The notes under the pieces are model-generated. The model ran no database searches and was not told the origin of the DNA. It saw only the letters and a program-made list of their open reading frames with translations. A DNA stretch of 64,000 nucleotides from Cryptomeria japonica (taxonomy: Eukaryota > Streptophyta > Pinopsida > Cupressales > Cupressaceae), in NCBI RefSeq assembly GCF_030272615.1, contig NC_081412.1, positions 674,310,323 through 674,374,322 on the forward strand, read 5' to 3'. Of this stretch, positions 36,634-48,776 are shown piece by piece. A program made the position numbers and the translations under genes. Within the stretch, counting starts at the first letter, position 1; every line of letters begins with the position of its first letter.

Positions 36634-36903
36634 GGCGCGTCTGTGTTGGTGCCAGGCGCATCTATGCTCGTTGGGCGCGTCTGTGTTTGTGCCAGGCGCG
36701 TCTATGATGGAAAACGAGTCTGTGCCGAATGCGGCCGCATCTATGCTATGTAGGTGCGTCTATGCCAAAGAGGCACGTCTGTGTTGCCCAGGCGCAACTG
36801 TGCAGAGCATAGACACGTCTGTATGTTTCAGGCGCATCTGTGTAAAACAGGCGCGTTTATGCAGTCTTCAAGCGCGTTTATTTCAGGAAAGCACATTTGT
36901 GTC
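36634..36903 (+). repeat. ~20-bp GGCGCGTCTGTG array, copy A
   Basis: About 14 units with a period of 19-21 bp and core GGCGCGTCTGTG (variants GGCGCATCTATG, GGCACGTCTGTG), inside the PMD intron. The reverse complement of the core, CACAGACGCG, forms arrays in the element's leader at 45685-45880 and 47098-47360. Confidence 0.85.
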
Positions 36904-37134
36904 CAAAAAATGTGAATTTGTGTCTTCTAGGTCAAATTGGCAGTTTTGTGATGAACATACGCTGTCGATTGGATAAGCTGTTGAGAGGATACACTCAAGC
37001 AGGTCCTCTAGGGAAGACTAGAATTGCAAATAGGGCTAGGATTGACAATTCTGTGATAGAACATACGTTGCCAATTAGGAAACTACTCAAGAGGATTCAC
37101 TCAAGTAGAGGCCCTAGGATAAGATAGATCAAGG

Positions 37135-37392
37135 GACTTTGTGATGAAAAATGAGTACCAAGATATAGTACTTTGTGATGAACAAGGAGTACTAAAATAT
37201 GAGCAGCACTTTGTGATGAACAGTGAGTGCAAATGTGAGCAGCACTTTGTGATGAACAGGGAGTGCCAAACACGTAGTACTTTGTGATGAACAGGGAGTA
37301 CCACTAGGATAGATAGCAACACTTTGTGATGAATAGTGAGTGTCACTAGGATAAAAGCAACACTTTGTGATGAACAGTGAGTGTCACTTTGA
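37135..37392 (+). repeat. ~36-40-bp minisatellite, copy A
   Basis: ACTTTGTGATGAACAGTGAG followed by a variable GTACCA/GTGTCAC tail occurs about seven times, ending 30 bp before the PMD exon-2 acceptor. Confidence 0.9.
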
Positions 37393-39367
37393 CTGACATG
37401 ATTGCTTTGCTTGACTGCAAGAGTATTTGCCTATATTGGAGTCACGGGAGAGATTCCCATCGACGCAGAGATTGCGACCTAAGCTGACCTTCGAGGACCG
37501 AGCGGCTATTGAGGCTATGGGTCTGAGACATATTCTGTATGTGCCTGAGTTTCAGGCAAACATGGGACTGCTGACTGCACTGGCGGAGAGGTGGCACTCC
37601 GAGACTTGCACCTTTCATTTGTCGATGGGTGAGATGACAGTCACCCTCGAGGATGTATACAGGATCCTGAGGATACCGATCAATGGGGAGCTGATTCCCT
37701 ACGATCGAGATGGAGATAGGGAGGCCATCAGATGAGTGTTCCAGGACCCAAGACTGGAGATGAGGGCAAGACATGTGGCTTGGGACACCATGACAGCTAC
37801 AGGATTTGCGCTGCCAGCAGTGATAGGAGGAGCGATCAGTGGGTTCTTGTGTCCTGATAGAGCAACACGAGGGTTGGCTATGGGCTAGGGAGGTGCATTG
37901 GAGACACTAGTGACACAGCACACCAGCTATGCCTAGGGACCATGTGTGCTAGCACACCTGTATTACGAGCTGCATCAGTTTGTGTACCACGGGTCAGTGG
38001 GATTGGGCTGTGGGGTCACATTGTTACAAGTGTGGGCCTATGAGCATCTGCCAGTGATGAGATCGATACATTTCAGGGGTAGAGGTCATAGACACAGTTT
38101 CGTACACTTGTACGACATGATCACTTCGCAGCCACGGATTGGCAGGTTAGAGCATTGGCGGCGGGTGATTGATGACATTGATATGGTTATATGGAGGCCA
38201 TACTTGGGATGCGAGCAGTGGGAGGATGATGCGGTAGAGCTTCCCTACACCTTCCGGAGTAGGTATCTGATTAGGCAGATGCCCTATGTACTAGAGAGGT
38301 AGCTAGTGGACAGGGTGGGTAGGCAGTTCGGTAGGATCCAGCGGATGCCACGGGGTTCAGACATGTATGCACGGACTATCAGGGATCAGGCGCAGTTTGG
38401 GCCCTTATTATCATATGATCAAGTTGTTACACATCTAGTGGAGATGATGCCCCTACCCTGGGACATGTGGCCAGAGATTGAGGATGTTGGCATGGATGCC
38501 GAGTATGCAACATAATTGGCCGAGCATCCATTCCCACGCCTGACGGATCCAGGAGAGCTACTAGATGGAGATGGTAGTGGGGATGGTGATGATGATGGAG
38601 ATGATGGGGGTAGAGGCCAATGGAGGAGGAGGAGGGCATTTGCAGAGAGGAGGGTGGCACCACGGAGGGAGGGTGGAGAGGATAGGCAAGCTCGGGTGGT
38701 GAGGGGTCGCGGTGGATTACCGCTACAGGTGCCAGCAGCACAGGGTCCCAGACAGGTGTAGGTATAGGGATAGGTACAGTGACAGATACAGGGACAGGCA
38801 CTAGTACAAGCACCAGTATAGGCATAGGCACAGGGGTAGGCACCCGTACAGGGGGAGCCACAACCAGAGACATAGGGGGCTGAGGTAGAGGAGGATGAGC
38901 TGACGGAGCTGAGGGAGATCTGCCAGGGACAGGCAGATGAGATCCAAGACCTGGAGAGGGAGAGGGATAGGGTCAAGAGGTGGCTCAGAGATACTGAGTG
39001 GGAGCGGGATCAAGCCATTCAGCACTAAATAGAGGCTGAGATAGCACTGAGGGCTGGGAGGTAGGCGGTAGAGGACACAGGGGCTGGATATGCCTATGTT
39101 TTGTGGGCAGGGGAGGAGATCGGTTACTGGCGGGATCTCTATTATTGTGCGGTGTCAGCTGATCAGTGGGCGAGGAGCTTCCATAGACCATCGCGGATAG
39201 CAACAGCTACGGGAGGGAGCTGGAGGAGACAGACATCTAGTGGTGGGGTTATGGGTCCTCCACCACCACCAGATAGAGGGGACAGGAGGGATGATCCTGG
39301 GGCGGGCCCTTCGGGGGCTCAGATTCTGTCGAGGCCAGGCGGCTCTGAGGGAGGGAGTTCATCATAG

Positions 39368-41073
39368 TCGTAGAGGGCTCCCTATGTATCAGTATTGTAT
39401 CATTTTTGTATGATGATATAGACACCTTCGGGTGATTGTAGCCATATGTATTTTGACATCATTGTATCATGACAGTTTATATATATATGAGATGATTCTT
39501 CTTTGTGGCAGCTATATGCATGTGTACCTATGTGATGAGATGTTTCATGATGTATGTTTCTATGTGATGCTTATGACATGGATGCAAATATGTACATGAT
39601 GCAATGCAATATTTTTGTTCTTTTATGTTTTATATGTGTATGCATGATGCAAATGTGAATGTATGTAATGTAGATGAATATGATAATGCAAATGTAAATT
39701 GTGCTAACAGGTGTTGTGTGCAGGATGTGATGCAGTTGTGATATCTATATGTATGTATGAAATGCTTATATGTGGTAATGCAGGTGCAACTACATGAAAT
39801 GCAAATGTTTTTGGTGTGTCATTATACTCAGTCATGTGATAGAAGGCTACGCGGACTCGAGAAGGATGATGGAAGTCAATCAAGAAAGGGGGATGAAAGA
39901 TAGAAGATATGAACATGAAAGAGTTTCTTGTGCGTTATCATCATTGAGCTTTATTATGACAAATAGGTTATGACAATCAAGGCATATGTTCGACCCAGAA
40001 AGTCATTGTACCTGTTTGCATGGAGATAAGACAGTCACAAACAAGGAATGCCCCAGTTCATACTAGACTCACAGTGTCCTCATATCCTTGGACAAGTCAT
40101 AGCATTACTAAGAGACAATCCATAGACAACAAATACAAATAGGTGATGATACCCCATCCTCGCCTTTCTAGTCAAAGACATCCTAGAGATAGAATCTCTA
40201 GTCAGAGACATCCCGGAAAAGCTAAAAGACATGTCACCAAAAGATAAAATCAAAATAAAACCAAGACTCGACACCAACATCCATTGTAGTCCTCAAGTTT
40301 AGTGTCTCTTGTCACTTGTATAAGTCTTATTTGATTGTGGTCACAATGTTTACTTTCACAAAAAGGATAGATAGCACTGAACCATATGTTTTCTGAGTCT
40401 GTTGAAAGATTTGATTTGTTGAAGCCCATTGTTGCTATTGTGTCTCATCTGAAACTAATTGAATCCATGAAACTGATACTTTATTGTGAAGAAGACGGAA
40501 CTTTATTGCGGATCTGTGATGCAAATGTTGCTTTATTGCGGATTGTGCGCGGATAGATTGAAGGAAGCTGGAAGAAACTGTACTCCTCGAAACATGTGAT
40601 GTTCTCAGTTCCACACCCATCACTAGATGTAGGATTTGCCTTAGCCACAGATAGGATCGTATTTATTATGGATGGAAAGGGAGTGAAAAGGGAGGTTTAT
40701 TATGAATGGCTAACCAATCTTAGGTAGATCAATAACAAGCCATGATGGGAATGGGTAAGTTTATTATGGATGAATAGGTTGTGAGTGTGTGCAAAGTGAA
40801 AGGATGCAAGTGAATCCTGAAGGAGGGAGGAGCAATGTCTCTACACATGGCGTTGGTGACCCAGTTTTCACCATGGTACTTGCCCAGGGCGCCACCGAAG
40901 TGGTTTTCACCATTGGACGAAATTATTTCTCTTTACTTTTTTCAATTTTTCAATGTTTTTGTGTCACAAGGCGCCTGTTTGCTAGGTTTTCACCAAGTAA
41001 CGGTTTTTTGTTTTATATTTTTTTTTGTATTTTTGAAATTTTTGAATTTTTTGAATTAGGATATTCTGAAGAG
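39368..41073. other. Non-coding interior of the gypsy element
   Basis: AT-rich DNA between the PMD gene end and the integrase tail. The left part (39420-39800) is rich in TGATG/ATGTA words. No gene or repeat array is supported. Confidence 0.5.
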
Positions 41074-42681
41074 CTATGTGTAAAACCTGCGAAGGTGCAT
41101 GTTGTTGATAGGATCCTCCAAAGGTTCACCTTCTATAGTTGAGAGCTGATATGCCCCAGATCCATATGCTACTATAATGATGTAAGGACCAAGCCAATCT
41201 AGTTTGAACTTGCCCTTCTTTTCTCTGTCTTGCTTATTTTTAGGATTTTCTCTAAGAACTAAGTCACCTACCTCAAATGTGCGAGGCTTGACTTTATGAT
41301 TGTAGTTGTATTGTTTCTTGACTGAATGATGTGTAGTTCGAGTGACTGTCTTCCTTGATAAAGGAACTGAGATAGAATTACTAATGTGTGGACTACGTAG
41401 GCCCATATGCATGTCACCTAAAGAAGTTTGGGCATCCCTGATAACAAAGTTCTTCAAGGAAGCTCCATTAAAGGTCCATGATGTATCGCCAAAAGGGGAT
41501 GGATGTGTGGAACAAGTGGATGAGTTATGAAGGCTTATGATTGTGAAAAGTGAAAGTAGGATAGCATGATAGAGACTTAGGATCAACAAGTATGCTTTTT
41601 GACTTGAATTTTTAGAACCTTTGCCCCCAGTTATTTTGATATTAGGGGAGATCATCTCTTGCTCTTTTTGCTTCATAGGATTTTTATCCTTGACTTTGAT
41701 CTTTGTAGAGTCCAATAACTTTTGATTTTGATATGGACTAAAGGACTTTTCTTTATTTTTGACTTTTAGATTTTTCTTTTCAAAGTTTGATTTTTGATCC
41801 CCAATGAGTAAGGGCTTTTGTATTTCTTGTTGATCCAAGTCTGGGAGAGGTCTGGAAATGGAATGAGTGGATGATATGGTAAAGCTATGTGAGTTCTTAA
41901 GAGGGTTGGCGATACACTCAATAGATTCTTTGCTGGAACCACTCTTAGGACTATTGATATCAAGAGATGCTTGCACCACTAGAGGAGATTTGCATTCAGA
42001 CTTAGTAGCCACAACACTAGGTGGTTCATACCCAATTCCTTGGCATTGTAACTTGTTTGTAGGTTGCTCCTGTTGACTGAATACCTTAGGAGATAGTGGG
42101 AGTTGATCAACATGAAAGATATACTCACCACATCCTAAGTCTTTAACCTTGAACTTTTCTTCGATCTCTTCTTGTTTTGATGTAGAAGCTTTCAATGAGT
42201 CTGGGTCCACATATGCTGAAGATGGAATAGCTTGTCGATTGACTGGGATTGTTATTTCTGATCGAGGTCGCATATTGTTGCAATATATGAATGGATTTGG
42301 GTCAGCTTTGACAGTCACTTCAACTCCATTATGAGGAAACTTGATACATCAATGATATGTAGATGGGACTGCGCTCATCTCATGAATCCAAGGACATCCC
42401 AAAAGTATGTTGTATGTGAGATCTAAATCAAGGACTTGACAAATCACATCCTTCATAACTGGCCCAACTCTGAGAGGTAAGGTGACTGTGCCTTTGGACA
42501 AACGCTCTTCATCATCATATCCTTTTATGGTGATTTTGTTTGTAGCATTCACATCTTTGTTTGAATATCCCAATTGTTTAATAGTGCTCAATGTACAAAT
42601 GTTTAGACCTGCTCCTCCATCTATCAGGACTCGTTTGATTCTATGTTTTGTGTATGAAGGCTTCAATGTGTAAAGGTGCAT
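41074..42681 (-). pseudogene. Gypsy protease-like domain fused in frame to integrase C-terminal tail
   Basis: A minus-strand frame from 42681 holds a retropepsin-like domain (RVLIDGGAGLNI; D-G-G in place of D-[T/S]-G) and NILLGCPWIHEM, then a stop near 42349. The same frame resumes and runs open from 42318 to 41074 (414 codons). Its last ~90 residues are a clear integrase C-terminal module (KPRTFEVGDLVLR, GKFKLDWLGPY, GAYQLSTIEG, HLRRFY). Between the two lies a Lys/Ser-rich stretch with a hydrophobic segment (AYLLILSLYHAILLSLF) in place of reverse transcriptase, RNase H and the integrase core. So the catalytic pol region has been lost or replaced while the frame stayed open. It is shifted by one frame relative to gag. 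Confidence 0.8.
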
Positions 42682-45190
42682 TATGTGGCTGACTTACGAA
42701 GGTGTCATCGGCTTCTGTGAATATAAGGGAGTGTGGAATGGAAAGGTATCCCACCATGGCTTGAAACTGGTCCACGTTCAAATCAGTAGAAATAGCAGTT
42801 TCTCTCAAGATTTTGTCAAGAATGGATTTGTGTGCGGGGGATATGCGCAAGAGTTCAAGTATGGAGATGAGCGCGGGTGTCTTCCCTAACTATTCTACAA
42901 GGTCATACTCAGGTTTGGTTGATGAGGAAGCGGTGTTTTTAGCTGGAGCACCTTGCAAAGTGAATTTACCTCGATGGGTTGTAACATGACATTCAGAGGT
43001 AGGTTCGGAAGAAGATCCAATGCCTTTTAAGACAATCTTGGGTCTCTGGGTAGAATTCTCAAGGGTTTTGTCCTTGATGATAATGGTAGAGACATTATTG
43101 TCCATCGAGATGTGATTGATGGTTGAATCATAGTTGTAGGATGCTCTGGTATAGTTGGTTTGATCCTCTGTGGCTTTAGCTTTTCCCTTGTCATGTTTTG
43201 GGAATGATTCCTTAAACATCTCATGCTCTTGATTGGATGAGTGTCCCTCAATCTCAATGTCACCTCTATCAATGAGATCTTGTATGATGTTCTTCAGTCG
43301 ATGACAATTTCCTGTCTTATGACCTTTGCTCTTATGAAATTCACAATACTCATCATCATTCCACCAATTTGGTTTAACCTTTGGTTCATATGGAGGAAAA
43401 TTTGGAACTGTGATTACCTTGTTTGCCACAAGCTTCTTGAAAACTGACTCAAGTGGTTCTCCCAATGGAGTGTACTTCCTTCATGATTTAGAAGTTGTTT
43501 GAGTATTCACCTGATTGTTTGTAGAGCTTGATCCGGAAAAAATGAATTTTGGTCGTACCGTATTGGCATCAACAACACCATCATTGACTGTGTTCTTGTT
43601 TTTATTCCAAAATCTTGGCTTGTCTTTTCCTTTAAAGTCATCTTTGTTTTCCTTGAATATCTTAATGACTCCTTGTTCAATTAGGACCTTTTCTATTTCT
43701 AAGCCTTTTTCAATGACGTCCTTGAAGGTGGACAAACAAGCTTTCCTTAGATCATATCCAATGTCTTTGTTAACATTTTGGGTGAACATTTCTACCATTT
43801 GTTTTTGTGGAATTTCACAAGAGCATCTGCTGGCTAGATTTCTCCATCTTTGTAAAAATGATGGAAAAGACTCTCCCTCTTTTTGCTTGGTGTTGCAAAA
43901 AGTAGTGACTGATATGTCTGTCTCTATGTTGTAGGAGAAATGTTGGATAAATGCCTCTGCTAGGTCACCCCATGACTTAATGCCAGGTGGAAGTTGGGAG
44001 AACCATTCCATAGCTTGATCACCTAAGCTTTGTGGGAATAATCTCATCAAATATGTCTCTTCTGCTGCTACCTCAATGCAAGCTGTGAAAAACTGTCTTA
44101 TGTGTGCCTTAGGATCCCCTTTTCCTCTGTACTTATCAAACTTAGGTGTCACAAAGTGTGTAGGAAATGGAGGCATTGGAATGCTCTTGTCAAATGGATA
44201 AGGACATATGTCTCTCATTGTGTATGTTGGCTTTGGTGTATTTATGTCCTCCATTTTCTTTTGTAAGTCCTTGACTTGTTGCTCCAAATTGTTCTTAGGT
44301 AGAGATTGACTTCTTGGACCATACCCCATGCTTGAGGCACCAATTGGAGGAGGAACATGTTGCATATATGGATGATATTGATCATACACATGTTCATATG
44401 GAGGAGGTCTATAGTGATGCTGCATATATGGACCACTTGGTATAGATTCATGTTGAGGAACACAATATCTATTTTGTCCATGTATACCATACTCTACAGG
44501 CATGTCATGTTCTAATGTGTTGCCCCCAAATTTAACACGGGGTTTCCTTGTCTCCAAATTTTGAGCATGCCTTTGAATATCCAATTGCTTTGGTGGTTGA
44601 TCCTTAGCATTGGTATGTGATTGAGCATATCTTTCTACATAAGACTTCCATAATGGTCTACGAAGGTGAGTATCATATGCTTGACCATGTGTGTATGGGA
44701 CCTCTGGTTTTTGAAACAAAGATGATGGTGATTCAGGCACCATATGTGGTCCTCTATTTCCTCCACTCTTAGGCCTCCTTTGATCCATGTTGGAGTGAGT
44801 TTGTTGCAAAGGTCGATTTTCCATTATTTGAGACATGTCAAAATCATGAGGTATCTTGGCTCCACTTTGTGCCATCATTTGTAAGAAGTATTGTCTATCC
44901 CTCCTCATTATTTCCTCAACCAATCGATTGAAACAGGGATCCATAATGGATTCTTCCACATCTATTGAATGTACTAAAAAGTTGTCCATATCATCATTGT
45001 GTGTATCCTTGTTGTTTGTAGTGTCCATGTTTTCAATATTTGGAATGTTTCTATAGGCATCCATGTCAGGTAATGTAGTATGACTGGAATTGAAAAAGAT
45101 ATCATTGTCATACTCATAGGAACTCATGTTTGCGGCCTCTTGAGCCTCTTTAGTTTCTCTCCTAGATTTTTTAAGATGGGTTTCAACCAT
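42641..45190 (-). pseudogene. Ty3/gypsy gag polyprotein, two in-frame stops
   Basis: Starts MVETHLKKSRRETKEAQEA at 45190 and runs to a TGA near 43481, then in the same frame to a second stop near 42890 and on to about 42641, where the frame shifts into the protease. There is an Asn/Gln/His/Pro/Tyr-rich N-terminal half; a gag capsid (FDKYRGKGDPKAHIRQFF, AMEWFSQLPPGIKSW, ESFPSFLQRWRNLASRC); and a C-x2-H-x4-H-x4-C knuckle (CEFHKSKGHKTGNC) near 43310-43350. The capsid and knuckle are the same type as in the element at window position 1. It packages element RNA when intact. The first stop fits TGG or CGA to TGA; otherwise the frame is well kept over 800 codons. Confidence 0.88.
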
Positions 45191-45684
45191 GAACTAGGTA
45201 TTGACCGAGATGTGTGAGACTAGATGAAAAATGGAAAAAGTATGGAAGACCAAGAGTTGGATGAAATGTAAATGAATCTGAGGTGTACTTGCAATGTCCA
45301 AAGTGTAAGACCAAGTATGTATGTAGTAGAGTAGGTGTGGCTTCCAAAGAGAGGATAGTTTCTCTTGATGAGGTAAGTTGACCTTGACTCTAAGTAAGAC
45401 CAAGTGAGACCCAAAGGTGATAGACCTTGATGAGGGACCACTTAGCAAAATGTTGTTGTATGTAGTGTGTTGACAAAGTATGATGAGGACAAGCAAGTGA
45501 CCTGTTGACTCAAGTTTAGACAAATGTAAATTTAATGCAAGATGTAAAGCAATGATGGACTGTGTGAGACCCAAAGATAGGTTGAATGCTAAATGAAACC
45601 TAGAGAAATAACCTAGGAAGCTCAAGAATTCCAAAACTGACTGTGTTTGTTTGCTGGACTATAAAAGTTTTTTTTTTTTTCAAT

Positions 45685-45880
45685 TCTGAACATAGACACG
45701 CCTGTATACTTCACAGACATGATTTCCTGACACAGACGTGGTTATGTTTAACACAGATGTGTTTTTGAGATTTTTGCAAAGTGCACTGTTGATTCTAGAA
45801 ACACAGACACGTTTCTGCCCTTCACAGATGCAGTTATACAACACAGACGCTATTATATCAGACATAGATGCGTTTCTGCA
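45685..45880 (-). repeat. CACAGACGYG array near the gag start
   Basis: About eight degenerate ~20-bp units with core ACACAGACGTGG or ACACAGATGCG on the plus strand, i.e. in opposite orientation to the array at 36634-36903. Confidence 0.75.
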
Positions 45881-47097
45881 AAATTTCTGCAATTTTTTCC
45901 AATCTGTGAAGTCGCTTTTGTTGTGACCAAATTTGACTATTTGACTATTTTTCGTGACAAGAGGACACAGTGTTGATGAAGACCCAATGTTTGCAAGTGT
46001 CTAGACTCCAAAATGACTCCAATAAAAGTGTGTTGTTTGATGTAAAAATGTTTTGCATACACTTGAAGACACAAAAGACACAATGTTTTGCTGTTTGGTT
46101 TTTGAATGTTCTGAATGTTTAAAATAAGTCAAGCACAATTCTTATGGCTGGCCAAGACAATAGTTGTTGATCCCACATAGGGTTTTACCCCCGAGGCTAC
46201 GCTATTCAGAGCAGATACTTAGATGCTTGACCTCACTGGCTCCACCCTCGGCACTCACTTCTCGGGTCAGCCAAGCATCAGTCCCAACGAAAACTCCCCG
46301 TGGTGAACTTTGTATCTCTACTAAGAACCGTATGTGTGTGGGCCACTACCAGAGGTCCGACCTCCTGCCTCAACAACTAGAAGGATTTGGGCTTCTAAAA
46401 CAAAAAGGTGCTAGTAAGGGCATCTGCTCATGTGGCCATACATGCGACACTTTTAGCTCTGTAAATACAGAAGGCTCCCAGCTGGTAGGGGTTACACCCT
46501 ACAACTGATCAAATAAATTTGATCAAACGGGTTTATGGGGAGACATAGTGTCGGTATGAACTAATCAGCACATGTTATCCATAGTTTTCACCATGAATAC
46601 AGTTGTTTATAGTGGTTCAGAAGAGGTGGGTTTTCCTCGCTACCACTTGGGTCGTTCTCTTCTCACTAGTAGTCCTAATGACCACACGGGAAGACATGCC
46701 CTCTAAAGATTAAACAAAAAGAGCCTATTGCTCAAGACACAAAAGACAATGATTCAATTTTAGTACACCAATTGAAGTGTTTGCTAGTCTATGAAAACAA
46801 GGCACACAATAAAAATCCAAAAACCCTTGCCAAGGACCTGCAACAAAGAGTTGTTAATAATTTGGATTGTTTCAAATAATCACCCCTTCCTGCAAGCACA
46901 CAAGTTAGGTAAATTTTAAATCCAAAAGACTTTGTGAAAATAGGGGCCTTCAACAAAAACGATTTTGCTTTCAAGACAAGCTGCACCAATTTCGTTAGCT
47001 AGATTTGAAAATGTTAGCTCAAAATAAACCAGATCTGAAACCTTAAATGCAAAACCCAAAACCAAATCAATAAACTCCCCCCCCAAAAAAAAAAAAT

Positions 47098-47360
47098 TGA
47101 AACCGATGCACACAGACGCGGTTACCTTCGACACAGATGCGACTTCCTGACGCAGACGCGGTTCTGTGAGACACAAAGGCAACTCCAGAACCCAAACGCG
47201 GCTTCTGGACACAGACGGGTCTAAAAACACCTCAGACGGGACTGAGGAACACAAACGCGGTTTTCGGAATCTGCAAAATAAAATACTGTCGATAACATAG
47301 ACGTGGTTCCAGATGTCGCAGAAGCGCCAGAAAATCAAAAACGTGATCAAAAAGTACACA
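47098..47360 (-). repeat. CACAGACGCGG array near the 5' LTR
   Basis: About ten units of ~20 bp (ACACAGACGCGGTTACCTTC, ACGCAGACGCGG, AACACAAACGCGG) lie 120-380 bp inside the 5' LTR, in the orientation opposite to the PMD-intron array. Confidence 0.8.
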
Positions 47361-47477
47361 GACACGAAAACATCAAAATGTTGTCGAAAATGTCAGATCT
47401 GCAATTTCAAAACACAAAATCTACAACAAGGATGTTAAATGCAAAAAGGGACAAGAGTCCCATAGGGCATGCCAAAA

Positions 47478-48257
47478 TGTATATGGTGAAAACGGATAAC
47501 AATAATAATGATATTGAAAGGCTAAATGAATTCAACCGCAAAACCCTACCCTAACAACAACAAAGATCCACCATAACATATGAAGATTACCTAAGACAAT
47601 GCAAATCAAACGAAATCACAAAGATTATACCATCACATGTCCAATAGGATTTGGATCTCCATTCTTCCTATCTCCATTGATCTTGCTTGATATATTTGCT
47701 CTCAGATTTTATGTGCACAAGAGCTCAACAAAGAACGAAATGTGGTTGCAAGTAGGATCGCATATGCCAAGTAGTCAATTGATCAAGTAGTTAGTTAGGT
47801 CATTAAGGTTTGATAATGAAGGAAGCATCTCCTTATATAGAAGACACTATATGAAATGGAGGGATAAGCTCGAGAGGTGTAAAAGGAGGTCGGCTATGAT
47901 TAGAGGGTAGGTAAAAGAAATAATAAAATAATGAGAGGGGTAGGTAGTGTATGAATTAAGAGATGAACAACATGTGTCATGGGTAGAAAAGGTTAATGAA
48001 TTAATTAAATAAATAAAGATTTATTTAATTAATAGAAGAAGTGGGATCAATTAAATAAAAATGATATTTATTTAATTTAGGAAAAGGAAAATTTAAATAA
48101 ATAAATGTATTTATTTAAATGAGAAATAAGGCTAGAAGAGGATAAATGAGTTAATTAAATAAATAAAGATTTATTTAATTAATAGAAGAATTAAGCTTAG
48201 ATAATTAAATAAATAAAATATTTATTTAATTAGACTGGACAATTTTGCGTGTCTACA
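47478..48257 (-). repeat. LTR-B, shared by two gypsy units
   Basis: 780 bp, about 98% identical to LTR-A by hand comparison. On its left lies the leader and gag of one unit; on its right, the purine tract and PMD end of another. It therefore serves as 5' LTR for the left unit and 3' LTR for the right one. Confidence 0.9.
47832..47839 (-). promoter_or_regulatory. TATA box of LTR-B
   Basis: The minus strand reads TATATAAG in the LTR middle. It would start the transcript covering leader, gag and the fused pol remnant. Confidence 0.5.
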
Positions 48258-48776
48258 TTTTGCCCCTCTTTGAGACAATGCGGCTTGTCGCGTTGTTTCA
48301 AAGAAGATAAGATGAACTAATACAGAGTTGCCCCAAGATGGGAATGATATGCCCCCTCGAGAGATTGGATGAAAATGTGTGAAAAGACCATAAACAATCT
48401 CTCGATAAGAAAGAAAGGCTAGAATGGACTGACCAGATAAAGTGACAAAGTCACGGGATAACGAAGACTGACTCGGGAAACGAGGGCTAGGGCAGTCTAT
48501 AAGATAGACCACGAGGGAAATACGTCCTCATTGTCATCTACACACCCAAGAGATCAGAGTACAGAGCGAGAATAGAGCAGCAACAGTCAGCAGCGATGGC
48601 CTTTGTTCATAGATTCGACCGCGTTCGTCGATTCCAGAGGCCAGCAGAGGCAGGAGAGCCGGTAAGTACCACAAAACCTCCTCGTACTTTGTTGTATTTA
48701 TTGTTGTCATTAATGCATGCTAGGTAAAGTAATAAATGCACTTAGAATATGATCCAAAAAATGTCAAAATCATCCA

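Larger units (their letters stand above)
36452..39367 (+). pseudogene. Plant mobile domain (PMD, aminotransferase-like) gene, copy A, antisense to its host element
   Basis: Exon 1 36452-36517 (MAFVHRFNSVRRFQRP) ends at GTAAGT; exon 2 starts at 37424 after AAGAG. From there one frame runs to 39367 with no frameshift but many stops, among them TGA 37733-37735, TAG 37886-37888, TAG near 38300 and TAA 38513-38515. PMD hallmarks: GLRHILYVPEF, LAERWHSETCTFHL, GEMTVTLEDVYRILRIP, later RPRIGRLEHW-like and DIDMVIWRPYLG. The tail is Gly/Asp/Arg-rich, then Gln-rich (many CAG turned TAG), then a coiled coil (LERERDRVKRWLRD). Known family members (MAIN, MAIL1) are nuclear proteins affecting silencing and genome stability, and PMD genes are also known as passengers of plant gypsy and MULE elements. 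Both large arrays at 36634-36903 and 37135-37392 lie inside its intron. Confidence 0.85.
45191..47477 (-). other. Leader (5' untranslated region) of the gypsy element
   Basis: 2.3 kb between the gag start and the 5' LTR, with no convincing gene. It holds two CACAGACGCG arrays. Just inside the LTR end the minus strand reads TTTTGGCATGCCC, so if a primer site is present it is not the initiator-tRNA type. Confidence 0.6.
35344..48257 (-). mobile_element. 12.9-kb Ty3/gypsy element with gag, protease and integrase tail, no reverse transcriptase, and an antisense PMD gene
   Basis: The LTRs at 35344-36123 and 47478-48257 (780 bp each, about 18 differences by hand, ~2%) both run TGTAGACACGC...ACCATATACA on the minus strand. 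Minus-strand order from the right: LTR, long leader, gag (45190-42641), protease-like domain, integrase C-terminal tail (ending 41074), 1.7-kb non-coding stretch, PMD gene on the opposite strand, purine tract GTGGGGCAAAA, LTR. Reverse transcriptase, RNase H and the integrase core are absent, so it is non-autonomous. The element continues rightwards: DNA beyond 48258 repeats its PMD end, so the right LTR is shared with a second, truncated unit. Confidence 0.88.

Noticed and set aside
38419-38976. Minus-strand frames of 148-185 codons opposite the PMD tail
   Set aside because: They are shadows of the Gly/Asp/Arg- and Gln-rich PMD coding sequence; no independent features.
46164-46508. 114-codon frame in the gypsy leader
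   Set aside because: No conserved motif and it lies in the untranslated leader; composition is not convincingly coding.
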